Assembly: GCF_914271435.1 (NCBI RefSeq)
Contig: NZ_CAJZAI010000010.1
Coordinates: 118,347-182,346, forward strand
Reading direction: 5' to 3'
From: Cupriavidus laharis
GTDB taxonomy: Bacteria; Pseudomonadota; Gammaproteobacteria; Burkholderiales; Burkholderiaceae
DNA length: 64,000 nt
The notes beneath the pieces are model-generated. The model searched no databases. It was not told where the DNA came from and saw only the letters and a list, made by a program, of their open reading frames with translations. Shown in pieces: positions 18,562-26,939 of the stretch. How positions within the stretch are numbered: the first letter of the stretch is position 1; each line of letters begins with the position of its first letter. The translations under genes and the position numbers were made by a program.

Positions 18562-20075
18562 AAGCGCAAGAGATCGCGGCCTGCTGGCAGTCGATGGGAC
18601 TGCCCCGGCCATGGCGCGACGGCACGCCCGCGGGCACGGTCATCGTACGTTCACCGGTCGATGGCGAGGCGTTCGGCCATGTCGCGGCCTGCACGCCGGC
18701 CGAAGCCGATGCACGGATTGCGCGCGCGCATGAGGCACAGAGCAGCTGGGCGCTGGTGCCGGCGCCGGTACGCGGCGAAATCGTGCGGCGCTTCGGCGAG
18801 GTGCTGCGCGAACACAAGATGGCGCTGGGCCGGCTGGTGTCGCTGGAGTCGGGCAAGATCCTGCAGGAAGGGCTCGGCGAAGTGCAGGAGATGATCGACA
18901 TCTGCGACTTCGCGGTGGGGCTGTCGCGGCAACTGCACGGGCTGACCATTGCCTCGGAGCGGCCCCAGCATGCCATGCGCGAAACCTGGCATCCGTACGG
19001 CCTGTGCGGCGTGATCTCGGCCTTCAATTTCCCGGTGGCGGTGTGGGCGTGGAACGCCGCGCTGGCACTGGTGTGCGGTAACGCGGTGCTGTGGAAACCG
19101 TCGGAAAAGACCACGTTGTGCGCGCTGGCCGCGCATGGCCTGCTCGAACGCGTGCTGGCGGCCACGGCGCCGCAGCACGTGGGCATCTCGGCGGTGCTGC
19201 CGGGCGGGCGCATGGTGGGCACGCACCTGGTCGGACATCCGGCGGTGCGCCTGATCAGCGCGACCGGCTCCACGCGCATGGGCCGCGACGTCGGCGTGGC
19301 CTGCGCCCAGCATTTCAAGCGCAGCATCCTGGAACTGGGCGGCAACAATGCCGCTATCGTGGCGCCGTCCGCCGATATCGAACTGGCCGTGCGCGCCATC
19401 CTGTTCGCGGCGGCCGGCACGGCGGGGCAGCGCTGCACCACGCTGCGCCGCTGCTTCGTGCACGCCGATCTGATGGATACCATGGCCAGCCGGCTCGTCA
19501 CGGTGTTCGATCGCCTGCCCGTCGGCGACCCGCTCGAAGATGGCACGCTGCTCGGCCCGCTGATCGATACTGCCGCGGCCGATGCCATGGCCAACGCCCT
19601 GGCCAGTTGCCGCGCGCAGGGCAATATCGTCACGGGTGGCGAACGCCTGCTGGCCGACCGTTTCCCGCATGCGAGCTACGTGCGCCCGGCGCTGGTGATG
19701 ACCGACGAGCAGCACGACACCATGCTGACGGAGACTTTTGCGCCGATCCTGTACCTGATGCCCTACACCTCGCTCGATGAAGCCATTGCGCTGAACAATG
19801 CGGCGGCGCACGGGCTGTCGTCGTGCATCTTCACAGAGTCGCTGCGCGAGGCAGAGCGCTTCCTGTCATCGGCGGGCAGCGACTGTGGCATTGCCAACGT
19901 GAATATCGGCACCAGCGGGGCGGAGATCGGTGGCGCGTTCGGCGGCGAGAAGGCGACCGGCGGCGGCCGCGAGTCGGGGTCGGATGCGTGGAAGGGCTAT
20001 ATGCGGCGGGCGACCAATACCATCAACTACGGCGACACGCTGCCACTGGCGCAGGGCATCCGGTTCGAGATCTGA
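18558..20075 (+). CDS. ALDH7-type aldehyde dehydrogenase (likely aminoadipate semialdehyde dehydrogenase)
   Basis: 505 residues, a typical ALDH7 length. General base Glu259 in ILELGGNN and nucleophile Cys293 in GTAGQRCTTLRR; GGNNA and GQRCTTLRR are characteristic of the antiquitin/AmaB group. The expected reaction is 2-aminoadipate 6-semialdehyde (open form of 1-piperideine-6-carboxylate) + NAD(P)+ to 2-aminoadipate. Its start overlaps the stop of the lysine 6-dehydrogenase-like gene (ATGA), so the two consecutive enzymes are coupled. Residual doubt concerns substrate only. Confidence 0.85.
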   Translation: MKAQEIAACWQSMGLPRPWRDGTPAGTVIVRSPVDGEAFGHVAACTPAEADARIARAHEAQSSWALVPAPVRGEIVRRFGEVLREHKMALGRLVSLESGKILQEGLGEVQEMIDICDFAVGLSRQLHGLTIASERPQHAMRETWHPYGLCGVISAFNFPVAVWAWNAALALVCGNAVLWKPSEKTTLCALAAHGLLERVLAATAPQHVGISAVLPGGRMVGTHLVGHPAVRLISATGSTRMGRDVGVACAQHFKRSILELGGNNAAIVAPSADIELAVRAILFAAAGTAGQRCTTLRRCFVHADLMDTMASRLVTVFDRLPVGDPLEDGTLLGPLIDTAAADAMANALASCRAQGNIVTGGERLLADRFPHASYVRPALVMTDEQHDTMLTETFAPILYLMPYTSLDEAIALNNAAAHGLSSCIFTESLREAERFLSSAGSDCGIANVNIGTSGAEIGGAFGGEKATGGGRESGSDAWKGYMRRATNTINYGDTLPLAQGIRFEI

Positions 20076-20083
20076 GGGAGGAT

Positions 20084-20113
20084 TTACGTTCGCCAAACCG
20101 TAGCGAATCGTAA
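20084..20113. repeat. Imperfect inverted repeat after the aldehyde dehydrogenase gene
   Basis: TTACGTTCGC (20084-20093) pairs with GCGAATCGTAA (20103-20113) with a single bulged base. No T-tract follows, so at most a weak or rho-linked 3' structure. Confidence 0.3.
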
Positions 20114-20210
20114 CAAGGGTTACAGCGCCTTGACGCTGTATTACGGGAGTGCCCCGTATAACGTTCTCAGGGCAGGCACATGCCCGGAAGCGACCCCAAG
20201 GAACAATACG

Positions 20211-20420
20211 ATGAGAACGGTAACGATTGGACTGGCCGCAGCGGCCGCCGCCACAGCCTTGCTGGGTGGTTGCGCGGTGTATCCGTATCCGGCCGGCCCC
20301 GGCCCCGCTGTCGCGGTGGCCCCGGCGCCGGTCTATGTTGGCCCGCCAGCGGTGGTGGTGTCGCCGCGGCCGTACTACTACGGCGGCTATGGCTACTACG
20401 GCCGGCGCTATCGCTATTGA
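20211..20420 (+). CDS. Small Pro/Tyr-rich lipoprotein
   Basis: 69 residues. The ATG at 20211 directly opens a lipoprotein signal with lipobox LLGGC (Cys at about residue 19), so the longer upstream frame is not used. The mature part is Pro/Val-rich and then Tyr/Gly-rich (PRPYYYGGYGYYGRRYRY). Short lipoproteins of this composition are common in Burkholderiaceae envelopes; the function is unknown. Confidence 0.7.
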   Translation: MRTVTIGLAAAAAATALLGGCAVYPYPAGPGPAVAVAPAPVYVGPPAVVVSPRPYYYGGYGYYGRRYRY

Positions 20421-20456
20421 TAAGCCGGCGCCGGGGAGGGTGGCTCGGTTGCCGCC

Positions 20457-21089
20457 TTAGTTGCCACTTTCCCCGGCCTTGCCATAGATGCCATTCAGAC
20501 CCGGCCAGCTCGGCGCCAGTGTCTGGCCAATGTCCGGCAGGTCGACCAGGTCGAGCACGCGGCCCACGGTGTGGTCGACCAGTTCGGCAATGCTCCGGGG
20601 CTTCTGGTAGAACCCGGGCACGGGCGGGAACACGATGCCGCCCATTTCCGTCACCGCCGTCATATTGCGCAGGTGCGCCAGGTTCAGCGGCGTTTCGCGC
20701 ACCATCAGCACCAGCCGGCGGCGCTCCTTGAGCGTGACGTCCGCCGCGCGCGTGATGAGGTTGTCGGACAGGCCGTGGGCGACGGCGGCCAGCGTGCGCA
20801 TGGAACACGGGGCCACCACCATGGCGTGCGCGCGGAACGAGCCGCTGGCGATGGTGGCGCCGATATCGCGCACGTTATGCACGACATCGGCCATGGCTTC
20901 CACGTCGGCGCGGCCGATCTCCAGCTCATGCTGGAGATTCATCACGCCCGCCGGGGAAATCAGCAGGTGGGTTTCCACCGTCGGCACATCGCGCAGCACC
21001 TGCAGCAGGCGCACGCCGTAGATGGCGCCGGTGGCGCCCGTGATGGCGACGATCAGCCGTTGCGGCGCGGTGCCGCCTGTCACGGGCAT
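20457..21089 (-). CDS. ubiX: Flavin prenyltransferase UbiX
   Basis: 210 residues. Makes the prenylated FMN cofactor used by UbiD-type decarboxylases, for example in ubiquinone synthesis. The N-terminal flavin-binding ITGATGAIYGVRLL and the central VVAPCSMRTLAAVAHGLSDNL are diagnostic, as is RETPLNLAHLRNMTAVTEMGG. The start MPVTGGT at 21089 is chosen because the frame upstream runs through the grxD gene. It lies 8 bases after grxD on the same strand. No ubiD is in the window. Confidence 0.93.
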   Translation of the reverse strand: MPVTGGTAPQRLIVAITGATGAIYGVRLLQVLRDVPTVETHLLISPAGVMNLQHELEIGRADVEAMADVVHNVRDIGATIASGSFRAHAMVVAPCSMRTLAAVAHGLSDNLITRAADVTLKERRRLVLMVRETPLNLAHLRNMTAVTEMGGIVFPPVPGFYQKPRSIAELVDHTVGRVLDLVDLPDIGQTLAPSWPGLNGIYGKAGESGN

Positions 21090-21097
21090 GGCAGTGC

Positions 21098-21409
21098 TCA
21101 GCCCTTGAGCAGGGTCTGGAGTTCGCCGTTCTGGTACATCTCCATCATGATGTCCGAGCCGCCGATGAACTCGCCGTTCACGTAGAGCTGCGGGATGGTC
21201 GGCCAGTTGGCGTATTCCTTGATGCCCTGGCGGATGCCTTCGTCTTCCAGCACGTTGACCGTGGCCGGCGAATCCACGCCGCAGGCCTTCAGGATCTGGA
21301 TGGCGCGGCCCGAGAAGCCGCACATCGGGAACTGCGCGGTGCCCTTCATGAACAGGACCACCGGGTTGCCCTTGACGATCTGGTCGATCTTTTGTTGCAC
21401 GTCACTCAT
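21098..21409 (-). CDS. grxD: Monothiol glutaredoxin, Grx4 type
   Basis: 103 residues, a single glutaredoxin domain with the CGFS active site at residues 30-33 (FPMCGFSGRA) and the downstream WPTIPQLYVNGEFIGG and GGSDI glutathione-binding segments. CGFS glutaredoxins carry and deliver Fe-S clusters in the cytosol. Sits between prmC and ubiX, all on the minus strand. Confidence 0.95.
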   Translation of the reverse strand: MSDVQQKIDQIVKGNPVVLFMKGTAQFPMCGFSGRAIQILKACGVDSPATVNVLEDEGIRQGIKEYANWPTIPQLYVNGEFIGGSDIMMEMYQNGELQTLLKG

Positions 21410-21543
21410 GGTTGCTTTGTCGGTTGAGGTGGCGCCTGCGCTTCAGGTGCCGCCGGGTGTCGAAGGCCGCACGGGGTTGCCGCGCGACGGTGATCTCGCC
21501 GCAAATTTTACCGGATTCGCCGCCAGGCTTCAGGCGGCCCGCA

Positions 21544-22413
21544 TCACGCCGGACCGGGGCGGCGCCCGCCGGTGCAGCGTTCCTGCCCGGCCAGGTCCCG
21601 GGTGGTGAAGACTTCGGTGAAGCCGGCTCGCTCCAGCAGCGCCTGCGTGGCCGCCGCCTGGTCGTAGCCGTGTTCCATCAGCAGCCAGCCGCCCGGCAGC
21701 AGCCGTCCGGACGCCCCGGCCACGATGGCAGCCAGGTCGGACATGCCGTCCTTGTGATCGGTCAGCGCGTCGATGGGCTCGTAGCGCAGGTCGCCCTCGG
21801 CCAGGTGCGGGTCGCCTTCCGCGATATAGGGCGGGTTGCTGACGATCAGGTGGAAGCGCAGGTCGGCCGGCAGCGCGGCGTACCAGTCGGATACGACGAA
21901 ATGGATGCGGTCGGCGCCGAGCGCGCTGGCATTGTCCTGCGCCACCATCAGCGCGCCCGGCGAGATGTCGGTGGCCCAGACTTCCGCATCGGTGCGTTCG
22001 CGCGCGATGGTCACGGCCAGGATGCCCGAGCCCGTGCCCAGGTCCAGCACGCGCGGGTGTTGCACGCCGGCCAGCCGCGCCAGCGACGATTCCGCGGCGA
22101 TCTCCGTGTCAGGGCGCGGGATCAGCACATCGGGGGTCACGCGGAACTTGCGGCCGAAGAATTCGCGCTCGCCGATCAGGTAGGCCATTGGCTCGCCGGC
22201 CAGGCGGCGTGCCAGCAGCGTGGCAAAGGCATCGCGCTGGGGCAGGCTCAGGGTGTCGCCGTCACGGGTAATCAGTTGCGTGCGCGTCAGCCCCGTGACG
22301 TGCGTCAGGAGCATGCGCGCTTCCAGCGTGGGCAGGCCAGCCATGGCGGCGAGCGTCTGCGCTTCGCGCACGGTGGGGGTAGCCGGCAAAGCGCCGGACG
22401 TGGCAGGGGACAT
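21544..22413 (-). CDS. prmC: Release factor glutamine methyltransferase PrmC (HemK)
   Basis: 289 residues from the ATG at 22413; a TTG two codons upstream is possible. N-terminal helical bundle, then the SAM-binding domain with LDLGTGSG (124-130) and the catalytic NPPY at 193-196, which holds the target glutamine. It methylates the Gln of the GGQ motif in RF1 and RF2. It is downstream of prfA in the classical hemA-prfA-prmC order. However, an Ala-rich lipoprotein gene and an intrinsic terminator separate it from prfA, so it probably has its own promoter or depends on read-through. Confidence 0.93.
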   Translation of the reverse strand: MSPATSGALPATPTVREAQTLAAMAGLPTLEARMLLTHVTGLTRTQLITRDGDTLSLPQRDAFATLLARRLAGEPMAYLIGEREFFGRKFRVTPDVLIPRPDTEIAAESSLARLAGVQHPRVLDLGTGSGILAVTIARERTDAEVWATDISPGALMVAQDNASALGADRIHFVVSDWYAALPADLRFHLIVSNPPYIAEGDPHLAEGDLRYEPIDALTDHKDGMSDLAAIVAGASGRLLPGGWLLMEHGYDQAAATQALLERAGFTEVFTTRDLAGQERCTGGRRPGPA

Positions 22414-22461
22414 CGGCAATGCGGGAACAGAAATTCCGGCGGCAATACGCCAGCCGGAAAC

Positions 22462-22493
22462 AAAAAACCCCGCCGGGCGTTGGCCTGGCGGGG
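22462..22493 (-). terminator. Rho-independent terminator of the lipoprotein gene
   Basis: On the minus strand CCCCGCC and GGCGGGG (22493-22487 and 22474-22468) enclose a 12-base loop and are followed by six T (22467-22462). It lies 49 bases before the prmC start. Confidence 0.75.
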
Positions 22494-22571
22494 CTTTCGG
22501 CGGGTCTACCAGCTAGGGGAACAGTGTAGCGCCGAACCCTGGCAGCTGGGGCGAATCCCCCGTTGCGGTCA

Positions 22572-22898
22572 TTACTTATTGACGGCGTCCTTCGCCTTGT
22601 CGGCGCCGGTGTTGACGGCATCCTTGGCGGCCTGCTTGGCATTCTCCATCGCGTTGCCAGCATCGGTCTTGGCCTTTTCCGCGGCGGCCGAGACATCGGC
22701 GGCAGCGTCGCTGGCCGCAGCCTTGGCGGCATCGGCGGCGTTGCTGGCGGCTGCGGCGGCATCGCTGGCGGCGGCCTTGGCCGATTCCGCCGCATTTTGC
22801 ATGGCGCTATCGGCGCTCGGCGTAGCGGGGGCTTCTTCCTTCTTGCCGCAGGCGGCCATCGCCGCGGTGATCATCAACAGCGCGAGCAGTTTCTTCAT
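22572..22898 (-). CDS. Ala-rich helical lipoprotein
   Basis: 108 residues. The ATG at 22898 follows AAGGA and opens a lipoprotein signal KKLLALLMITAAMAAC with the lipidated Cys at about 17, then GKKEE. The rest is almost entirely Ala/Lys/Asp/Ser in 7- and 11-residue periodicities (AAxxAKxAAxDAA), predicted as a long amphipathic helix like apolipoprotein- or LEA-type repeats. Probably an envelope-anchored stress or structural protein; no specific family is recognised. It is its own transcription unit between prfA and prmC, with a -10 box upstream and a terminator downstream. Confidence 0.75.
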   Translation of the reverse strand: MKKLLALLMITAAMAACGKKEEAPATPSADSAMQNAAESAKAAASDAAAAASNAADAAKAAASDAAADVSAAAEKAKTDAGNAMENAKQAAKDAVNTGADKAKDAVNK

Positions 22899-22970
22899 GA
22901 TTTCGTCCTTATGTCCGTGCTTCAGGAGAGACAAATTGCCGGCAGCTTCTTATGTAGCCGGTCGTGAACG

Positions 22971-22976
22971 ATTATA
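22971..22976 (-). promoter_or_regulatory. -10 box for the Ala-rich lipoprotein gene
   Basis: A perfect TATAAT on the minus strand about 73 bases before the lipoprotein start. The matching -35 is poor (CTGGCG at 17 bases), so the promoter may need an activator. Confidence 0.4.
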
Positions 22977-23092
22977 GACAGCCACCTTTCGCCCGCCAGT
23001 GCTGTTTCAAGCATTTACAACAGATACAAAGCGTTAGGCGCAGTTAGGCGGCGATAGCGATAAGTATTGCATTCGTCACCTGTGGCCATGCA

Positions 23093-24175
23093 TCAGCTGT
23101 CTTCGCCGAGTGCCGCCAACTGGTCTGCCTGGTGCTCGGCCGCCAGCGCGGAGACCAGTTCGTCGAGGTCGCCGTCCATGATCATGTCGATCTTGTACAG
23201 CGTCAGGTTGATGCGGTGGTCGGTCACGCGTCCCTGCGGGAAGTTGTACGTGCGGATGCGGTCGCTGCGGTCGCCCGAGCCGATCAGGTTGCGGCGCGTG
23301 CTCGCTTCCTTCGCCTGTGCGGCGCGCATCTGCTGGTCCTTGATGCGCGCGGCCAGCACTTTCATCGCCTTGTCCTTGTTGCGGTGCTGGCTGCGGTCGT
23401 CCTGGCATTCGACGACGATGCCGGTCGGGATATGCGTGAGGCGCACGGCCGAATCCGTCTTGTTGACGTGCTGGCCGCCGGCGCCGGACGCGCGGAAGGT
23501 GTCGATGCGCAGATCGGACGGATTGATCTCGACGTCGCCGACTTCATCGGCTTCCGGCATCACAGCCACCGTGCAGGCCGACGTGTGGATGCGGCCCTGC
23601 GCCTCGGTGGCCGGCACGCGCTGCACGCGGTGGCCGCCCGATTCGAACTTGAGCCGCGAGAACGCGGCATCGCCGGCAATGCGCACGATCACTTCCTTGT
23701 AGCCGCCCAGGTCCGATTCGGACTCGCTCATGATCTCCACCTGCCAGCGCTGGCGTTCGGCGTAGCGCGTGTACATGCGCAGCAGGTCCCCCGCGAACAA
23801 CGCGCTTTCCTCGCCGCCGGTGCCGGCGCGGATTTCCAGGATCAGGTTGCGGTCGTCATTCGGGTCCTTGGGCAGCAGCAGCTTCTGCAGGCTGCCTTCC
23901 AGGGTTTCCAGGCGTTCGCGTGCGCTCGCGACCTCGTCGGCGGCGAAGTCCTTCATCTCCGGATCGTCGAGCAGCGCCTGCGCCGTGGCGAGGTCGTCCT
24001 GCGCCTGGCGGTAGAGGCCATATTGCTCGGCCACCGGCGACAGTTCGGCATGCTCGCGGCTGAGCTTGCGATACTGGCCGATATCGGCGGTCGCGTCCTC
24101 GCGCGCGAGCAGGGCGTTGACTTCATCGAGTCGCTCGGCCAGTTGGTCGAGCTTGGCAAGCATGCTGGCTTTCAT
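23093..24175 (-). CDS. prfA: Peptide chain release factor 1
   Basis: 360 residues, standard for RF1, which terminates translation at UAA and UAG. The start MKASMLAKL at 24175 matches the usual RF1 N-terminus. The peptidyl-tRNA hydrolysis motif GGQ is at 233-235 in [18 protein letters not shown], and the codon-recognition region and EGS-type helix precede it. It lies 105 bases after hemA on the same strand. Its product is a substrate of the PrmC enzyme encoded nearby. Confidence 0.96.
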   Translation of the reverse strand: MKASMLAKLDQLAERLDEVNALLAREDATADIGQYRKLSREHAELSPVAEQYGLYRQAQDDLATAQALLDDPEMKDFAADEVASARERLETLEGSLQKLLLPKDPNDDRNLILEIRAGTGGEESALFAGDLLRMYTRYAERQRWQVEIMSESESDLGGYKEVIVRIAGDAAFSRLKFESGGHRVQRVPATEAQGRIHTSACTVAVMPEADEVGDVEINPSDLRIDTFRASGAGGQHVNKTDSAVRLTHIPTGIVVECQDDRSQHRNKDKAMKVLAARIKDQQMRAAQAKEASTRRNLIGSGDRSDRIRTYNFPQGRVTDHRINLTLYKIDMIMDGDLDELVSALAAEHQADQLAALGEDS

Positions 24176-24280
24176 GGGGATCCGGATGGGGAAAGCGGGA
24201 GAAGGCGGGAACCGGGCCGCGGTCAGCGCGGGCGGCGGGTTGCCGGCGCGCATCGCGCGCGGGCGCAGCGGTCGGCGCGG

Positions 24281-25585
24281 CTAGCGCTCGGAGTGGCTGC
24301 TGTGGCGGAACAGGCCGGGCACCAGGCGCACCAGCGCCTCGCGGTCATCGCCCTGCATGTGGTTCAGGGCATGGGTCGGGCCATGCAGGAACTTGCGTGT
24401 CAGCGCGCCCGACAGGGCTTCGAGCACAGCTTCCGGGTCGTCGCCGCGCGCGAGCATGCGCCGGGCGCGGTCCAGTTCGGCCTGGCGGATCGACTCGCCG
24501 GTGGTCTGCAGTTCGCGGATGACCGGCACCACGCTGCGCGTTTCCAGCCAGTGCATGAAGTTCTGCACCCGGCTTTCGATGATCGCCTCGGCCTGGGCCA
24601 CGGCGGCCTGGCGCAGCGCATTGCCTTCGCGCACGACGGCGCCGAGGTCGTCCACGGTGTACAGGAAGACGTCGTCCAGGCGCGCGACTTCGGGCTCCAC
24701 GTCGCGCGGCACGGCCAGGTCGACCATCATGATCGGGCGGTGCTTGCGGCGCTTGACCGCGCGCTCCACGGCGCCGAGGCCGATGATCGGCAGCGAACTC
24801 GCGGTGCAGGACACCACGATGTCGAATTCATGCAGGCGCTCGCCGAGTTCCTGCAGGCGGATCGCCTGCGTGGTCAGGCCCTGTTCGGCCAGCTGTTCGG
24901 CCAGCTTCTCGCCACGTTCGACGGTGCGGTTGGCCACCACCACCTGGCGCGGCTTCTGCGCCGCGAAGTGCGTGGCGCACAGCTCGATCATCTCGCCGGC
25001 GCCGATGAACAGCACGCGCTGCGTCGAAACGCTTTCAAAAATCCGTTGCGCCAGCCGTACGGCCGCAGCCGCCATCGACACCGAATGCGCACCGATCTCG
25101 GTCTGGCCGCGGACTTCCTTGGCCACCGCGAAGGTGCGCTGGAACAACTGGTTCAGGTAGGTGCCCAGCGAGCCGGCTTCGCCGGCAGTGCGCACCGCGT
25201 CCTTGAGCTGGCCCAGGATCTGGGTCTCGCCGAGAACCATCGAGTCCAGCCCGCTGGCGACGCGGAATGCGTGGCGCACGGCCTCGGACTGGGGCAGGGA
25301 ATACAGGTGCGGCGCCAGGTCGGACGCCGGCACATTGTGGTGCTGCGACAGCCACCGCAGCGTATGCTCGAAACCCTCCGCACCCGGCTTCAGGATGTCG
25401 GTGGCGCAGTAGATTTCCGTGCGGTTGCAGGTGGAAAGGATGGCAGCTTCGGTACCATTGCGCCCGGCCAGATGCGTGCGCAGCGCCCCAAGTGCCGGTT
25501 TGATCTGCTCAAGCGGAAACGCCACCCGCTCGCGCAGCGAGACTGGTGCCGTCGTGTGGTTGATGCCGATCGCGAGCAGTTGCAT
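24281..25585 (-). CDS. hemA: Glutamyl-tRNA reductase
   Basis: 434 residues. First committed step of C5-pathway haem synthesis: Glu-tRNA + NADPH to glutamate-1-semialdehyde. The ATG at 25585 gives the classic N-terminus [21 protein letters not shown]. The catalytic Cys is at residue 53 in STCNRTEIY. The NADPH-binding [10 protein letters not shown] is mid-protein, and a C-terminal dimerisation domain follows. A good TATAAT -10 box lies about 47 bases upstream of the start. First gene of the hemA-prfA unit. Confidence 0.96.
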   Translation of the reverse strand: MQLLAIGINHTTAPVSLRERVAFPLEQIKPALGALRTHLAGRNGTEAAILSTCNRTEIYCATDILKPGAEGFEHTLRWLSQHHNVPASDLAPHLYSLPQSEAVRHAFRVASGLDSMVLGETQILGQLKDAVRTAGEAGSLGTYLNQLFQRTFAVAKEVRGQTEIGAHSVSMAAAAVRLAQRIFESVSTQRVLFIGAGEMIELCATHFAAQKPRQVVVANRTVERGEKLAEQLAEQGLTTQAIRLQELGERLHEFDIVVSCTASSLPIIGLGAVERAVKRRKHRPIMMVDLAVPRDVEPEVARLDDVFLYTVDDLGAVVREGNALRQAAVAQAEAIIESRVQNFMHWLETRSVVPVIRELQTTGESIRQAELDRARRMLARGDDPEAVLEALSGALTRKFLHGPTHALNHMQGDDREALVRLVPGLFRHSSHSER

Positions 25586-25631
25586 TTGTAGGGACTGGTA
25601 CCGGGTCCGCAGCAAGTGCGGCCCGATTGCC

Positions 25632-25637
25632 ATTATA
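25632..25637 (-). promoter_or_regulatory. -10 box of the hemA promoter
   Basis: Perfect TATAAT on the minus strand, predicting a leader of about 40 bases for hemA-prfA. The best -35 (CTGCAA at 16 bases) is weak. Confidence 0.5.
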
Positions 25638-25742
25638 ACGTCGGGATCGGATCTTGCAGGCAGACAGGGTAGCCGGGTGCCTGTGGAGTACAGTTACACC
25701 GGGGCCATGCCTTTGTGGCTCTGACAACACTCAGGAGGGAGG

Positions 25743-25988
25743 ATGCTGGGCACGTTGATCGTCGGATTGCTGGTGGGCCTGGCCGCGCGCCAGATGCATC
25801 CCGCCGGCAAGGTCGTTTCCCTGCCGGCCGCGCTGGTGCTGGGAATGGCGGGGGCGGCGATGGCCTTCTACGGCGGGCGCGCCCTGCCCCTTTTCATCGA
25901 CGGCCAACTCAGCGGCTGGCTCGCGGCGATCGCCGGATCAGCCGTGCTGGTTGGCCTCTGGGGCACGTTGCGGCCCCGCCACGGGTAA
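25743..25988 (+). CDS. Small GlsB/YeaQ/YmgE-like membrane protein
   Basis: 81 residues with three hydrophobic segments (about 1-16, 26-44, 54-74) and the Gly-rich GLLVGLAARQMHP...GMAGA pattern of the transglycosylase-associated (GlsB/YeaQ/YmgE) family. The start follows GGAGG closely. Members are stress-linked inner-membrane proteins of unclear mechanism. It is divergent from hemA. Confidence 0.7.
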   Translation: MLGTLIVGLLVGLAARQMHPAGKVVSLPAALVLGMAGAAMAFYGGRALPLFIDGQLSGWLAAIAGSAVLVGLWGTLRPRHG

Positions 25989-26037
25989 GTTCAGAACTGA
26001 CGATCCGAAGTGGAATCCGCACCGGCCAGGATGCGGA

Positions 26038-26805
26038 TCAGGCGCGTGCCGCCAGGAACCGGCGCAGGATGCCATCCGAATAGTGGCTGGCCACATCCTT
26101 CAGGAATGCCGGGAAATCCACATGAGCGCTGTCGTCGGCGCGGTCGGAGATCGTCCGCATGACCGCGTAGGGCACGCCGTATTCATGGCAGACCTGCGCC
26201 ACGGCGGCGCCTTCCATCTCCACGGCCAGCAGGCCCGGCAGCCGCTCGCGCAGTTCGGTGACAGCCGTAGCCGAGTTGATGAACTGGTCGCCGCTGGCCA
26301 CCAGTCCAAGCTGCAGCGCCGGGGTGCCGATGCCGAAGTGTTCGCGCACAGCCGCAGGCACATCGGCAGGCAGGTCTTCACGCAGGAAGCGGTCCGCCGC
26401 GGTACGCAACGCTTCGGTCAGCGCCGGGTCGGCCGGAAAGCGCACGCAGTCCAGCAATGGCACTTCATGGCGCGGAAACAGCGGACGCGCGTCCATGTCG
26501 TGCTGCATGGTTTCGCTGGCGATGACGATGTCGCCGACACGCACGCCGTCGCCCACGCCGCCGGCAAGGCCAGTGAAGACGATTTCGTCCACGCCGAATT
26601 CGCGGATCAGGGTCGCCGTGGTGGCGGCTGCCGCAACCTTGCCAACGCGCGCCAGTACCAGCACACAGGTCTGCCCGTGCAGATGGCCCACGTGATAGTC
26701 GCGCATGCCGATGCGATGGATGGTCGCGCGGGCGTCTTCATGGCGCATGGCGGCGACCAGGCTGTCGACTTCGTCATGCAGGGCGGCGAGGATGCCGAGG
26801 GTCAT
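26038..26805 (-). CDS. mtnN: 5'-methylthioadenosine/S-adenosylhomocysteine nucleosidase
   Basis: 255 residues. Hydrolyses MTA and SAH to adenine plus the thioribose, recycling SAM by-products. N-terminal GILAALHDEVDSLV, central VFTGLAGGVGDGVRVGDIVIA, and VEMEGAAVAQVCHEYGVPYAVMRTISDRAD near the C-terminus (shown as a region), whose Glu and Asp are the catalytic and purine-binding residues. Stands alone; upstream of it lies a divergent membrane-protein operon. Confidence 0.92.
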   Translation of the reverse strand: MTLGILAALHDEVDSLVAAMRHEDARATIHRIGMRDYHVGHLHGQTCVLVLARVGKVAAAATTATLIREFGVDEIVFTGLAGGVGDGVRVGDIVIASETMQHDMDARPLFPRHEVPLLDCVRFPADPALTEALRTAADRFLREDLPADVPAAVREHFGIGTPALQLGLVASGDQFINSATAVTELRERLPGLLAVEMEGAAVAQVCHEYGVPYAVMRTISDRADDSAHVDFPAFLKDVASHYSDGILRRFLAARA

Positions 26806-26939
26806 TGGGGGCGTGCTCGGAACGGAAAGTCAAAGGATACCGGCAGGCGCTGCCGGGGCATAGGGCGGCTTGACCTGTCCACGTGCGGCGCCCGCTGCGC
26901 TTTGCTAGAGTCGCTTCATTCCGACTTCGGGACACGTGC

